This document shows positions 37,622-47,757 of a DNA stretch of 64,000 bases, in pieces. The stretch comes from Aestuariibacter sp. GS-14 (GTDB taxonomy: Bacteria > Pseudomonadota > Gammaproteobacteria > Enterobacterales > Alteromonadaceae): NCBI RefSeq assembly GCF_006494365.1, contig NZ_VHIP01000014.1:62001-126000 (forward strand), written 5' to 3'. A program made the translations under genes and the position numbers. A model generated the notes under the pieces. That model was not told the origin of the DNA. It ran no database searches and saw only the letters and a program-made list of their open reading frames with translations. Each line of letters starts with the position of its first letter. The stretch's first letter is position 1.

Positions 37622-39418
37622 TTACACACTTGCCGGTGACTCAATAAGTGAGCGCCATTTTGATTGGTGTTTTGTCGCGTTCAATATAACCACTTTCGTT
37701 CTGAAATCTTCTGTACCAGTAATACCGAAAGACTGTCTTTCCAAGTGTGTTAATTCCACTGTTGGTAGGTAGGCTACCTTTTTACCCGTGTTTCTAATCT
37801 TTAAACACAGATCTGAATCTTCAAAATCGCCGATTAAATAGTCTGTACTCCAGCCTCCAATATTATCAAAATCTACTCTACGCATAAGCATGCATGCCCC
37901 TGTTACCGAAGGACAGAAAGTAAGTTCCTTATTAGGATCGAGTTCAGGGTCGAGGCCCATATTGGGGTGGTGGTTAATCCATATGTTTAAATCGGTACGA
38001 TACAGAAAAGTCATTCCAGCATGTTGAATCGAACCGTCTGCAAAAACTAATCGAGGTGTAATTACGCCAATTTCTTCATTACTCTCTATCGCTTGTTTCA
38101 GACTCTCCAGCCATCCAGGCTGTTGTGGGAAAACATCGCTGTTTAAGAATAGTAAGTAAGGGGCGTCTGCATATTCTGCTCCAAGATTATTGGCGCCTGA
38201 AAAACCTCTGTTAACACCGCCCCAAATTAGCTTAAAAGGTATTTTGTATAACTTGTAAAGGTTCTCGGCTAACGGTCTTATTGGAGCCAGTAAGTTTGGA
38301 TCATCAACTACAAAAATCAGTTGCGCCTTTTCCTTTATATACGGGTCATCTGCAAAACTTAATAATTGGCTTTCCACGAAGTCAATCCGACCATAAAGTG
38401 GAATAATTATGCTCACGTCAGAGGAGGGAGATACACCGAATTCGTAAACTCGATGAGGTAATTTGGCAACTTCTGTTCCTCTCGCTTCCATTAAGTTCGC
38501 TATTATTAGTCCATCAAATTCATTAAAACGTGAACTGAGCAGGTGCATTGGCGTAGGGAGACCGAATAACCACTTGGCAGCATCTACCGGATTACTTCCA
38601 ATATTGTCGGGAACAACTGATGCGAGTATGTGAATACCGCGTTCAGATAATCCTTTGAAAGTTAATTCCACACCTGCCTTAATGTTCTGTATCCGAATGG
38701 CAAAGCCGAGGTTAGCGCTAACCACTGGAATGGCAGAGTTTTGAAAAGCCTGGAAAACATCTTGTCTTGGATATTTATAAAAAGCATCAATGAAATACAG
38801 CGCTCCAAATTTATCTTCTGCCCAAATGATTTCAACACCGGCAGATAACATCCAACCGGTAATACATCCTTCCATACCGCTGTTAAAACAAACTGAAGCT
38901 TCGGGATTAAACTTTATAAATGGGTGTGGCGTGTCTTGTTCGTCTAAACCGTCAAGAAACTTTGCCCAACTTGTTAAATCGCTATTGTTTATTGCATCTT
39001 GCTTTGCTAATTGCGCTTCTGTATAGACTTCTGAGTTTGCGAACGACTTTGCTACTACTATTGGTGACATTTCAGTCATTCCAGCAATATCGAGATCAGG
39101 CTCTTTGAAAAGTCTGTGCTCATGCTTGCCATATACAACATAATGGAAAAACGGGTTTACGCCGCTTTGTTTTATATCAGGATTCAGTTTTAAATAGCCG
39201 TCTACAGAAAACCAATCACATGGGTCATACCCTTGCTTCCAGCCTTCTGTTAAAAAGTGATCAATTGCTTCATCATTCTCTTCCGAAATTCCATATGTTT
39301 CGCAATAGTAATGTTTGTCGAATTCCTCCGTGATAACTCTTTTCACATGGCTATCAGGCGACTCGGTTGTGACTGGTTTGCTTTTGCGAAGTTTGAGCAC
39401 TTTCTTGTATTCCTTCAA
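37622..39418 (-). CDS. Glycosyltransferase family 2 with N-terminal repeat module
   Basis: The 598-residue protein carries a repeat like DWFSVDGYLKLNPDIKQSGV...NPFFHYVVYGKHEHRL (about 65-105), also seen in the 25.5-kb RgpF protein. Its GT2 domain spans about 325-560 (VSIIIPLYGRIDFVESQLLS, YLLFLNSDVFPQQPGWL, GDFEDSDLCLKIRN). It probably adds one residue to a surface polymer; donor and acceptor are unknown. It is the first gene of the minus-strand unit running through the ulosonic acid genes. Confidence 0.85.
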   Translation of the reverse strand: MKEYKKVLKLRKSKPVTTESPDSHVKRVITEEFDKHYYCETYGISEENDEAIDHFLTEGWKQGYDPCDWFSVDGYLKLNPDIKQSGVNPFFHYVVYGKHEHRLFKEPDLDIAGMTEMSPIVVAKSFANSEVYTEAQLAKQDAINNSDLTSWAKFLDGLDEQDTPHPFIKFNPEASVCFNSGMEGCITGWMLSAGVEIIWAEDKFGALYFIDAFYKYPRQDVFQAFQNSAIPVVSANLGFAIRIQNIKAGVELTFKGLSERGIHILASVVPDNIGSNPVDAAKWLFGLPTPMHLLSSRFNEFDGLIIANLMEARGTEVAKLPHRVYEFGVSPSSDVSIIIPLYGRIDFVESQLLSFADDPYIKEKAQLIFVVDDPNLLAPIRPLAENLYKLYKIPFKLIWGGVNRGFSGANNLGAEYADAPYLLFLNSDVFPQQPGWLESLKQAIESNEEIGVITPRLVFADGSIQHAGMTFLYRTDLNIWINHHPNMGLDPELDPNKELTFCPSVTGACMLMRRVDFDNIGGWSTDYLIGDFEDSDLCLKIRNTGKKVAYLPTVELTHLERQSFGITGTEDFRTKVVILNATKHQSKWRSLIESPASV

Positions 39419-39827
39419 TTTTCATATTTAGTAGCGATTAGGCTGATACATTTTCCGCTTTAATCTTGTCAATTTAGCTATTTCATACACTGTATCTAGC
39501 TATCTTACAAACAATAGACGGCGGATTACGGACTCAATGTTTTGTGGCGCTACTATATCAAAATGAGTTTGATATTCCACATTTAACCCTTTGCTGCTTA
39601 AGTTTTGATAACTTGAGCCTTTATTGATTTCGATTATTAAAACGCGAATTTATAGCAAATGATTCACATAAATTTGTTATATCCATGACTAAAGTAGGTG
39701 CGTGAAGTACACTAGCAAACTAGGTTGTGATTCATTGCAGCACAATGAATATAATGGCAAACTCCCATTGCAGCCAAATACGTTGGAATAGATGCACGGG
39801 TCAAATGAGTAGATTGGAATAGTTACA
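39419..39827. promoter_or_regulatory. Divergent control region with three 21-bp inverted repeats
   Basis: This 409-bp, very A+T-rich gap separates two outward-facing glycan units. It holds ATATCAAA/TTTGATAT (39555-39575), CTTAAGTT/AACTTGAG with one mismatch (39597-39617) and ATTCATTG/CAATGAAT (39730-39750), each with eight-base arms and a five-base spacer. They may be operators or cruciforms. No JUMPstart or ops element (GGCGGTAG) is visible, and no ORF. Confidence 0.5.
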
Positions 39828-42572
39828 ATGGAAAAAGATGTAAATGTTGTTCAGGCTGACAAAAAAGCAGCCAAATATGCAGGTGGTTTTGATTCGTTAG
39901 ACGGTGGCATCTTGGCCGGTTGGGCAGCCGACGCAAATAGTGCAGAGCCGCTGAAATTTGCCATTTATTGCAATGGTGCGTGTATAGGGAGTGGGGTTGC
40001 TAACCTAAATCGACCCGATTTAAAAAAGGCAGGTTTTCATGAAGGGTTACACGGCTTTAAAATTGAAGTTAATCAGGATCTGCTAATTCACGATATGCCT
40101 CTTCAGTTGCGAGTATTCGAATCTGACGCAGTTATCCCCAGCAATGCTTTTAAGGTAAATTTACTTGAACAACATTTTTGGGCCGAAGTCCAGTCTTTCC
40201 ATAATGGTCAATTGTGGTTCTCAATAAAGTCAGAAGGCATTATCGGTAAAAAGACACTGGTATTTAGTAGCAATAATGTAAAGTTTGCAGAGTTAGAGAT
40301 TGATACTAATAACGATGCTTTACAAGAGCATATTTGGCTACCGGCAAACCTCCTGGATGGTACCGCAAAACTCATAGAGATTGGAATGAAAGGCTATCCA
40401 TTGTCTCTTGGTGGCGGTGAAATCCTCGCAAAAGCTATTTCAACACCTTGGCAATACATCAAAGACAGTTACCGAAATCCGGGCATTTTATCTTTATCAA
40501 ACCAAGCAAATCACCGATACGAGTCTTTGCATTACCACTTAGAAGAGATTGCAAAAAATCGTTCACCTTTCAATGTTAGCAATCTAATTGCTATTCATAA
40601 TGTTGTCGTTGAGGGCTACGAAGGGCGTAAAAAGTTTCCTTCATTCGAATTGCCAAAATTTGATAAGCCGGAAGTGAGTATTATTGTTCCAGCGTATAAT
40701 AAGTTTGAACTGACTTATCATTGTATCGCATCGATAGCTTTATCATTTAACCATACTTCCTATGAAGTAATATTGGCTGATGACTGCTCAACCGACCAAA
40801 CCACTAATGCTGAAGATATTATCGGGAATCTCGTTGTCTCGCGTAACAGTGAGAATCTGCGATTTTTGCGCAGTTGTAATGCTGCAACTGGATATGCAAA
40901 AGGCGAGTTCATTATTTTCTTAAATAACGATACCGAAACCACCTCCTACTGGATTGATGAACTGGTTAAACACTTCAAAGAATGTAATGGAGTGGGTCTT
41001 ACAGGTTCGAAACTACTTAACCTTGATGGCAGCATGCAGGAAGCTGGTGGAATCGTCTGGGGTAATGGTCAACCTTGGAATGTTGGTCGTAATGCTAATC
41101 CAATGCAACCTGAATATAACTATGTGCGTGAGGTTGATTATGTTTCAGGTGCTGCTATGTGTATCCCCAAAGCGGTGTGGGAGGAAATAGGAAAATTCAG
41201 CGAGGAACTGGCACCTTGCTACTACGAAGACACAGATTTAGCCTTTAAAGTTAGAGATGCTGGATTCAAAACTCTGTATGTGCCAGCCTCAGTAGTTATT
41301 CACTTTGAAGGACAAAGTCATGGTACTGATGTCACTAAAGGTTTGAAGCGCTATCAGGTTGTAAATGAGAAGACGTTTCGAAGCAAATGGTTTAAAGCAT
41401 TTAAGCATAATGGCAGCCCTTCTCTAGAAAATTTAAAAATTGAGAAAGACCGTAATATTGATCAGCGGGTTTTGGTAATTGATTATGCAACTCCAAATGC
41501 GTCGCGTGACGCCGGAAGTTATGCCGTCATTCAAGAAATGAAATTGATGATCGCCCTAGGATTTAAAGTCACTTTTGTTCCTGAAAACCTGGCATATTTT
41601 GGCAAGCATACGCAAGCATTGCAATCGCTTGGTATAGAAGTGCTTTACACGCCGTTTTATACATCAATGGACAATGTTCTCGATCGTCGACTAAATGAGT
41701 TCGATGCAGTGTATATTGTTCGTTATTATGTAGCTGAGAGATACCTTGCGAAGATTAAAAAAGCAAACAAAAAGGTATTATTTAATAACTGTGATCTTCA
41801 TTTCTTGCGTGAATTCAGGAGTGCTTTAAAAGACGGAAGAGATGAAGAGAAGTTAAGAGCAGCGTTAACTACCAGAGAAAGAGAGCTTAACGTTTGCAAT
41901 GAGGTAGACGCTGTACTTACTTACAATTTAACCGAACATGCTGTAATAACATCCCATATTTTAAATGCAGACAAACTGCATTTAACACCTTGGGTGCTTG
42001 AGAAAAAATGCGCCGGAAAAGCCTTTTCTGAAAGAGAAGGTATCGTCTTTCTAGGTGGCTTTGACCATACTCCAAATAGAGAAGCAGTTGACTATCTGGT
42101 TAGTACTATTATGCCTGCGCTCAGTAAAGTGCGACCCGAAATCATGCTTTATATTTATGGGAGTAATATTCCAGACGAAATTTACGAAAAGGAATGTGAC
42201 AACGTTAAAGTTGTTGGATTTGCTGAACATTTGGATGATGTTTTCCATAACCATAAGGTGTTTATTGCACCGTTGTTGTCTGGTGCTGGCATTAAAGGGA
42301 AAGTTCTGGAGTCAATGGCCTATGGTTTGCCTGGCGTTATGTCTGATATTGCAACAGAAGGCACAGGTTTATCTCATTTGATAACCACTTACATTGCTGA
42401 TGCTGAAGAAGATTGGGTTGATGGCATTATCAAACTATATGACGACGAAAAACTATGGAATCGATTATCTGAAAATCAACTAACGCTAGTTGAAAATAGC
42501 TTTTCTTTTGAAAGTGGATTACGCCGGTTTAGGGATATATGTGAATCCGTTAACCTCTTCTCAACTCACTAA
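39828..42572 (+). CDS. Two-domain glycosyltransferase (GT2 plus GT4) with N-terminal beta domain
   Basis: The 914-residue protein joins three parts. A beta-sandwich unit at about 15-110 (GGFDSLDGGILAGWAADAN, GLHGFKIEV) is seen in other multi-domain transferases. A GT2 domain spans about 280-500 (VSIIVPAYNKFELTYHCIAS, FLNNDTETTSYW, CYYEDTDLAFKVRDAG). A GT4-like domain spans about 550-905 (FLGGFDHTPNREAVDYLVS, APLLSGAGIKGKVLESMAYG). Two different transfers in one chain are predicted. It heads a plus-strand unit with two sulfation/acetylation-type genes behind it. No clear Shine-Dalgarno is seen before the ATG. Confidence 0.85.
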   Translation: MEKDVNVVQADKKAAKYAGGFDSLDGGILAGWAADANSAEPLKFAIYCNGACIGSGVANLNRPDLKKAGFHEGLHGFKIEVNQDLLIHDMPLQLRVFESDAVIPSNAFKVNLLEQHFWAEVQSFHNGQLWFSIKSEGIIGKKTLVFSSNNVKFAELEIDTNNDALQEHIWLPANLLDGTAKLIEIGMKGYPLSLGGGEILAKAISTPWQYIKDSYRNPGILSLSNQANHRYESLHYHLEEIAKNRSPFNVSNLIAIHNVVVEGYEGRKKFPSFELPKFDKPEVSIIVPAYNKFELTYHCIASIALSFNHTSYEVILADDCSTDQTTNAEDIIGNLVVSRNSENLRFLRSCNAATGYAKGEFIIFLNNDTETTSYWIDELVKHFKECNGVGLTGSKLLNLDGSMQEAGGIVWGNGQPWNVGRNANPMQPEYNYVREVDYVSGAAMCIPKAVWEEIGKFSEELAPCYYEDTDLAFKVRDAGFKTLYVPASVVIHFEGQSHGTDVTKGLKRYQVVNEKTFRSKWFKAFKHNGSPSLENLKIEKDRNIDQRVLVIDYATPNASRDAGSYAVIQEMKLMIALGFKVTFVPENLAYFGKHTQALQSLGIEVLYTPFYTSMDNVLDRRLNEFDAVYIVRYYVAERYLAKIKKANKKVLFNNCDLHFLREFRSALKDGRDEEKLRAALTTRERELNVCNEVDAVLTYNLTEHAVITSHILNADKLHLTPWVLEKKCAGKAFSEREGIVFLGGFDHTPNREAVDYLVSTIMPALSKVRPEIMLYIYGSNIPDEIYEKECDNVKVVGFAEHLDDVFHNHKVFIAPLLSGAGIKGKVLESMAYGLPGVMSDIATEGTGLSHLITTYIADAEEDWVDGIIKLYDDEKLWNRLSENQLTLVENSFSFESGLRRFRDICESVNLFSTH

Positions 42573-42585
42573 CTAAAGAAGATTT

Positions 42586-43326
42586 ATGCGAAAAGTAATA
42601 TTTCATTATCATTTGTTTAAAAATGCAGGAACCTCCCTCGATTTCGCTTTGCAGCAGCAGTTCTCGAAGCAGAATGGCGAGTGGGTAACTGCCGAGTTTC
42701 CTGCTCAGGAAGGTAAAAACAGAGCGATGGTTCGTGAATGGGTTGCAAAAAGTGAAAGCGCTAAGTGTTTTTCTTCTCACACCGCTTATCTACCCGTCCC
42801 CGTTATTGAGAACGTTGAAGTTTTTCCAATAATCTTCATTCGCCATCCAATTGATAGGATTGCCTCTGCCTATGCTTTTGAAAAAAAGCAAGGTGCAGGC
42901 ACCTTTGGTTCAGTTCTTGCCCGAAATACAAATCTAAAAGGTTACATTGAAACTAGGTTATCTATTCCGTTGGATAGGCAATGCAGAAATTTTCATACTC
43001 AACGTTTTGCAACTAAATATCCCGCAGCAAATATATCTGAATTTGAAAAAGCTCAGAAGGCGGTTACCGAGTTGCCTTTTGTTGGTATGGTCGAAAAATT
43101 TAGTGAATCGCTGGCATTATTATCATCAAAATTAGGAGAGTTTGGCTTCGACGGTTTATCGTTAGAAGTATCAGAGAAAAATGTGAGTCAGAAAAAATCG
43201 CTATCACTGGAGGAAAAGATTGAAGGAATCGAGACTGAAATCGGGAGTGAGCTATTCTCAAAGTTAGTTGAAGCAAATCAGGAAGATTTGGCGTTACACC
43301 GAATTGTAAGTGAAATCTATGAGTAG
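42586..43326 (+). CDS. Sulfotransferase family 2-like protein
   Basis: The 246-residue protein has the PAPS 5'-phosphosulfate loop FHYHLFKNAGTSLDFAL (residues 5-21) and the 3'-phosphate segment IIFIRHPIDRIASAYAFEKK (about 83-102), the two marks of Sulfotransfer_2 enzymes. It lacks a membrane anchor, so sulfation would occur in the cytoplasm. It lies 13 bp after the fused transferase and overlaps the WcbI-GT61 gene by eight bases. Confidence 0.8.
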   Translation: MRKVIFHYHLFKNAGTSLDFALQQQFSKQNGEWVTAEFPAQEGKNRAMVREWVAKSESAKCFSSHTAYLPVPVIENVEVFPIIFIRHPIDRIASAYAFEKKQGAGTFGSVLARNTNLKGYIETRLSIPLDRQCRNFHTQRFATKYPAANISEFEKAQKAVTELPFVGMVEKFSESLALLSSKLGEFGFDGLSLEVSEKNVSQKKSLSLEEKIEGIETEIGSELFSKLVEANQEDLALHRIVSEIYE

Positions 43327-45736
43327 AATTAAAATAGCCGTTATAGGAAATTGCCAAGCCAGACCCATCGCTGATATTTTAGAAAAAACAAATGAGAACA
43401 TAGAAATTTCTTGCGTAATTATCGTTCATTTGGCAACCGACAAAGAAGCTGGAAAGTATACTGAGTTTTTAGAAAATTCAGATTACATTATCACTCAGGT
43501 AATCGCAGATAATTACCCCTGCCAATTCGTTACAACTAAGAATATTTTAAGAAGCTATTCAAACAAAGTAGTGAAGATAAATAACCTGTTTTACAACGGT
43601 TATTTCCCCGATTTTAGGTATCTGAGAACTTCAAAAGGGAATCTTGCTGGGCCTTTGACTGATTATCACTCAGAGTTTATTGTTAAGTGTTATCAAGCTG
43701 GTTTATCTGCGGAGTTTACTAAGCTCGGATTTGAACAGAAAAATGTTAGGGTAAGGGCGTATCCGAATCATATCAAAAGCTCTTTGAACGAACTTAAAGC
43801 TAGGGAAAATGCTGCTGATGTGAAAATTTGTGATTATTTAGAGGAACAATTAAATACAAACAATGTCCTGTTTCATACATTTAATCACCCGAATGCAGCG
43901 CTGCTTGTAAAATATGCTAATCGCATACTTGAATATTTATCTCTAACTTTTGATGATACATTTTCTCTAGCTTGGGAGCCCTTGGGGCAAGTAAAACTTC
44001 CCGTTGTTACAAACAGTAGTGATTTATCTATTACAAATAAGATAGAAGGGTTTGAATTGCTATTAGGCGCTGAAAAAATATCTCTGGGAAGTAAATTTCA
44101 CTATGAGTTAGATGACTTAATCAGTCGCTATTTTGAAGCCTATGACCATTATTCTGCAATTTACCACAAAAACATTCTTAACGAAGTGAAACTTTCTGCC
44201 TTGACACTTTCAGATATTTTCACTCTGATTGAAAATGTTGAGTTATCAGAAGCTGATTTGAAGCTCGCTTTGCATTTAGATGTGGGTGATCAAGTTCAGG
44301 CGCCATACATTTTCATGAAATCCTTGGTGTTCTACCTGAGGGAAGGGTGTTTGGCGCAGTCTAAGCTTATCGTTGATGTAATGGCTGAGAAATTAGACAT
44401 CTTTGATAGTGAGTTTCTAGATAACTTATGTGACAAATTGGTTGTATGTCGGAATACAGAAATACAATTACGGTTTCTAAAAAAATGCGCTCATTTAGTA
44501 AAAATAGACGACGGTAAATCTACAAAGTCTCTCTCTAAATTAATTGACAGCTTATTTGCCAATAATGGCTTTAGTGTAGTCAGTGCTATCGATAGCAATA
44601 CTATCGCTACACTACAATCTCTTGATATCGACCTTAGCGATTATTTTACTGAACTTGAAAGCATTAAATCTGCCAGTTTTACGACGAGAACAATTGGTTC
44701 AGATATAATAGTCACAGAGCATCCTGCTGAAGAAGCAGTGGTCTGCAGAACTGAAAACGCTGCAGAAGAGCACTATATTTACGCATCTAAATTTGGTGTG
44801 AAAAAGGCGACAAAAGTAATAAACCTTAAGGGCGGTTATTTAACCCTCGATTTTTCAAAGCGTTATCAATTTTGTTTCTATTTTTTTGATGGTAATAGCA
44901 ACTTTCTTCCTGAGTTATCGTATGGAGACCAGCCATTTTTAGATAGTAAAGCAATGCTTATTCGCGAAAAGGTGGCATTTTGTGAAGACCGCTTTACGGT
45001 ATTTAATATCTGCCATTATTTATTAGATAAAATTGGACGAATCGCTGAGTTTGACGGTGAGGATATAAACTCATTTTTGTTTTTCCACCAAAATCCTTAC
45101 ACCGATTATATTAGTAAAGGATTAGGTGTTGAGCAATTTAACATCAACCTTTTAAAAAAGTTTAAATACGTCACGTTGAAGTTCGACGAACTATTCGTAT
45201 CCTCCAATAGCACTACCGATTTCGTTCATCCAGCTCAAAATTTTCCAAAGAGGGTTAACCAGCAAATTACTCGCCTTAAATCGACCATAAACAGTGGTAG
45301 TAATCACGAAAGGATTTTTATTGACAGAAATGGTGGTAATTCACGTACTGTTATAAATTACGAAGAGCTAAAAGAGCTGTTAGAAGAGAAGCAGTTTCAG
45401 ATTGTAAGATTAGAAGAACTTAATGTTGCAGAACAACTCGCCACTTTTAAAAATGCGAAGTTAGTTTTAAGTGTACATGGCGCTGGTCTCACAAATGTTA
45501 TGTTTGCCCCTGGTGATGTAAAGCTCGTTGAACTTATGCCACCATTGTGTGCTTCGCCTTCGTTTTGGATGATGGCCTGTGGGCTCGGTTTGGATTATTA
45601 TTCGATTCTGTGTGAAGACAGTGAATACCCCGTTCCGGATTATTCTGATTGGAAACATGATGTAGCTAGATTTAATCGAAGAAATGTCATCGTTCCTATT
45701 GAAAAGCTAGATGCTTTATTAAATTCAATTATATAA
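43319..45736 (+). CDS. WcbI-like domain fused to a GT61-family glycosyltransferase
   Basis: I use the ATG at 43319 (805 residues), which overlaps the preceding stop; a GTG nine bases earlier is in frame. Residues 1-230 resemble WcbI capsule proteins ([36 protein letters not shown]). Residues about 590-780 are GT61/DUF563-like ([39 protein letters not shown]). The middle has no motif I recognise. WcbI has been proposed to modify capsule heptose; a combined acyl or other modification and transfer role is inference. Confidence 0.78.
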   Translation: MSRIKIAVIGNCQARPIADILEKTNENIEISCVIIVHLATDKEAGKYTEFLENSDYIITQVIADNYPCQFVTTKNILRSYSNKVVKINNLFYNGYFPDFRYLRTSKGNLAGPLTDYHSEFIVKCYQAGLSAEFTKLGFEQKNVRVRAYPNHIKSSLNELKARENAADVKICDYLEEQLNTNNVLFHTFNHPNAALLVKYANRILEYLSLTFDDTFSLAWEPLGQVKLPVVTNSSDLSITNKIEGFELLLGAEKISLGSKFHYELDDLISRYFEAYDHYSAIYHKNILNEVKLSALTLSDIFTLIENVELSEADLKLALHLDVGDQVQAPYIFMKSLVFYLREGCLAQSKLIVDVMAEKLDIFDSEFLDNLCDKLVVCRNTEIQLRFLKKCAHLVKIDDGKSTKSLSKLIDSLFANNGFSVVSAIDSNTIATLQSLDIDLSDYFTELESIKSASFTTRTIGSDIIVTEHPAEEAVVCRTENAAEEHYIYASKFGVKKATKVINLKGGYLTLDFSKRYQFCFYFFDGNSNFLPELSYGDQPFLDSKAMLIREKVAFCEDRFTVFNICHYLLDKIGRIAEFDGEDINSFLFFHQNPYTDYISKGLGVEQFNINLLKKFKYVTLKFDELFVSSNSTTDFVHPAQNFPKRVNQQITRLKSTINSGSNHERIFIDRNGGNSRTVINYEELKELLEEKQFQIVRLEELNVAEQLATFKNAKLVLSVHGAGLTNVMFAPGDVKLVELMPPLCASPSFWMMACGLGLDYYSILCEDSEYPVPDYSDWKHDVARFNRRNVIVPIEKLDALLNSII

Positions 45737-45756
45737 ACAATATTGCAGGAATTATT

Positions 45757-46695
45757 TTGAAAGATCGTATATTAGTTACCGGTGGAGCCGGGTTCTTAGG
45801 GTCGCATCTTTGTAAACGATTATTGGATGAAGGTAACGAAGTTGTCTGTTTGGATAATTACTTCACCGGTAGTAAATCTAATATCGTCGAGTTATTAGAA
45901 AATCCGTATTTTGAATTATTAAGACATGATGTGACCATGCCGTTATATGTCGAAGTTGATCAGATATATAATTTAGCTTGTCCCGCTAGTCCAGTTCATT
46001 ATCAATATGACCCAGTCCAAACGACAAAAACAAGCGTACATGGTGCGATCAATATGCTTGGTTTGGCCAAGCGAACTGGTGCTAAAATTTTTCAGGCATC
46101 AACAAGCGAAGTTTATGGCGACCCTGAAATTCACCCTCAACCAGAATCTTATTGGGGTAAGGTAAATCCTATTGGCATTCGAAGTTGCTATGACGAGGGT
46201 AAGCGCTGTGCAGAAACGTTGTTTTTTGACTATCACCGCCAGCATAATCTCGATATTAAAGTTGTCAGAATCTTTAATACTTATGGGCCGAACATGAACC
46301 CATCTGATGGTAGGGTTGTTAGCAACTTTATTGTTCAGGCGTTAAAAGGTGAAGATATCACGATTTACGGAGATGGAAGTCAAACCAGAAGTTTTTGTTA
46401 TGTAGACGATTTAATTGAGGGTTTTATTCGCTTAATGAATACCCCTAAAGGTGTTACCGGGCCAGTGAATATCGGCAATCCTGGGGAATTCACAATGCTT
46501 GAACTTGCGGCCAAAATTATTGAATTAACAAATTCTTCAAGTAAGTTAGTTCAGCTCCCTCTGCCTCAGGACGATCCCAAACAAAGAAGACCTGATATTA
46601 GTCTCGCAAAAGAGCTTTTAAACTGGGAACCAAAAATTGAGTTAGAAGAAGGTTTGAAGAAAACCATTAACTACTTCGAAAAAATCGTGCTTTGA
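45757..46695 (+). CDS. UDP-glucuronate decarboxylase (UDP-xylose synthase)
   Basis: The 312-residue SDR enzyme would convert UDP-glucuronic acid to UDP-xylose. NAD binding is at [15 protein letters not shown] (9-23) and the active site is [13 protein letters not shown] (Y and K of YxxxK); [15 protein letters not shown] and [15 protein letters not shown] are UXS signatures. The start is TTG 45757, 21 bp after the GT61 gene, with AGGAATTATT before it. No UDP-glucose dehydrogenase is in the window to supply its substrate. Confidence 0.92.
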   Translation: MKDRILVTGGAGFLGSHLCKRLLDEGNEVVCLDNYFTGSKSNIVELLENPYFELLRHDVTMPLYVEVDQIYNLACPASPVHYQYDPVQTTKTSVHGAINMLGLAKRTGAKIFQASTSEVYGDPEIHPQPESYWGKVNPIGIRSCYDEGKRCAETLFFDYHRQHNLDIKVVRIFNTYGPNMNPSDGRVVSNFIVQALKGEDITIYGDGSQTRSFCYVDDLIEGFIRLMNTPKGVTGPVNIGNPGEFTMLELAAKIIELTNSSSKLVQLPLPQDDPKQRRPDISLAKELLNWEPKIELEEGLKKTINYFEKIVL

Positions 46696-46714
46696 CAGAT
46701 AGAGAATAAGAAAG

Positions 46715-47749
46715 ATGAAAAATGTAATTGTTACTGGGGTCACAGGGCAAGACGGGGCTTATTTGGTTGAGCTACTATTAGGGAAAGGGTATAAGGTTTT
46801 TGGCACATTCAGGAGAACCAGTTCAGTTAATTTTTGGCGTTTAGATGAAGTTAACATGTTAAATCATCCAAATTTAGAGTTACTGGAATATGATTTGACT
46901 GATTTAAGTTCGAGCATACGTTTAATTGAAAAGACTCAGGCTGAAGAAGTGTATAATTTAGCGGCTCAAAGTTTCGTTGGAGTGTCTTTTGAGCAGCCGG
47001 TTACTACTGCGGAAATTACTGGAATTGGTGCTGTAAATTTGCTTGAAGCAATCCGTATAGTAAATCCAAAATGTAAGTATTACCAAGCATCCACTTCTGA
47101 AATGTTTGGGTTGGTTCAGCATATCCCGCAGTCTGAAGACACGCCGTTTTATCCCAGAAGTCCATATGGCGTAGCGAAACTTTACGCGCATTGGATGACC
47201 GTTAACTATCGGGAGTCTTACGATATATTTGCAGCAAGTGGCATATTATTTAATCACGAGTCGCCACTGCGAGGCCGCGAATTTGTTACCCGTAAAATAA
47301 CAGATAGCATAGCTAAAGTGTCATTAGGTCAAATCGATAAGTTTGAACTAGGTAACTTAGATGCAAAGCGAGATTGGGGGTTTGCTAAAGAATACGTTGA
47401 AGGAATGTGGCGTATGCTGCAAGCAGACGAACCTGACACATTTGTTTTAGCAACTAATCGAACTGAAACGGTGAGAGATTTTCTCGCTATGAGTGCTAAG
47501 GCGGTAAATATAGACCTGGAATTTACAGGTAGTGGTATTAACGAAAAGGCAATCGACGTAAGCACGGGAAAAACGATTGTTTCAATCAATGAGAAGTTCT
47601 ATCGACCGGCTGAAGTTGACTTGCTCATCGGTAACTATGAAAAGGCCGAAAAAGTACTGGGATGGAAGCCAAAGACAACGTTGGAAGAATTATGTCGGTT
47701 GATGGTAGAAGCGGATGTTAAGCGCAACACAATCGGTTTTTCATTTTAA
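46715..47749 (+). CDS. gmd: GDP-mannose 4,6-dehydratase
   Basis: The 344-residue enzyme makes GDP-4-keto-6-deoxymannose. [20 protein letters not shown] (7-26) binds NADP and [12 protein letters not shown] carries Yxxx[17 protein letters not shown] and [19 protein letters not shown] are GMD hallmarks. It precedes a reductase-like gene by eight bases, so the two probably give a GDP-6-deoxy-hexose together. Confidence 0.94.
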   Translation: MKNVIVTGVTGQDGAYLVELLLGKGYKVFGTFRRTSSVNFWRLDEVNMLNHPNLELLEYDLTDLSSSIRLIEKTQAEEVYNLAAQSFVGVSFEQPVTTAEITGIGAVNLLEAIRIVNPKCKYYQASTSEMFGLVQHIPQSEDTPFYPRSPYGVAKLYAHWMTVNYRESYDIFAASGILFNHESPLRGREFVTRKITDSIAKVSLGQIDKFELGNLDAKRDWGFAKEYVEGMWRMLQADEPDTFVLATNRTETVRDFLAMSAKAVNIDLEFTGSGINEKAIDVSTGKTIVSINEKFYRPAEVDLLIGNYEKAEKVLGWKPKTTLEELCRLMVEADVKRNTIGFSF

Positions 47750-47757
47750 GGTCGATA

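Noticed and set aside
39419-39827. JUMPstart/ops element expected before a polysaccharide operon
   Set aside because: No GGCGGTAG or similar element is present in this gap.
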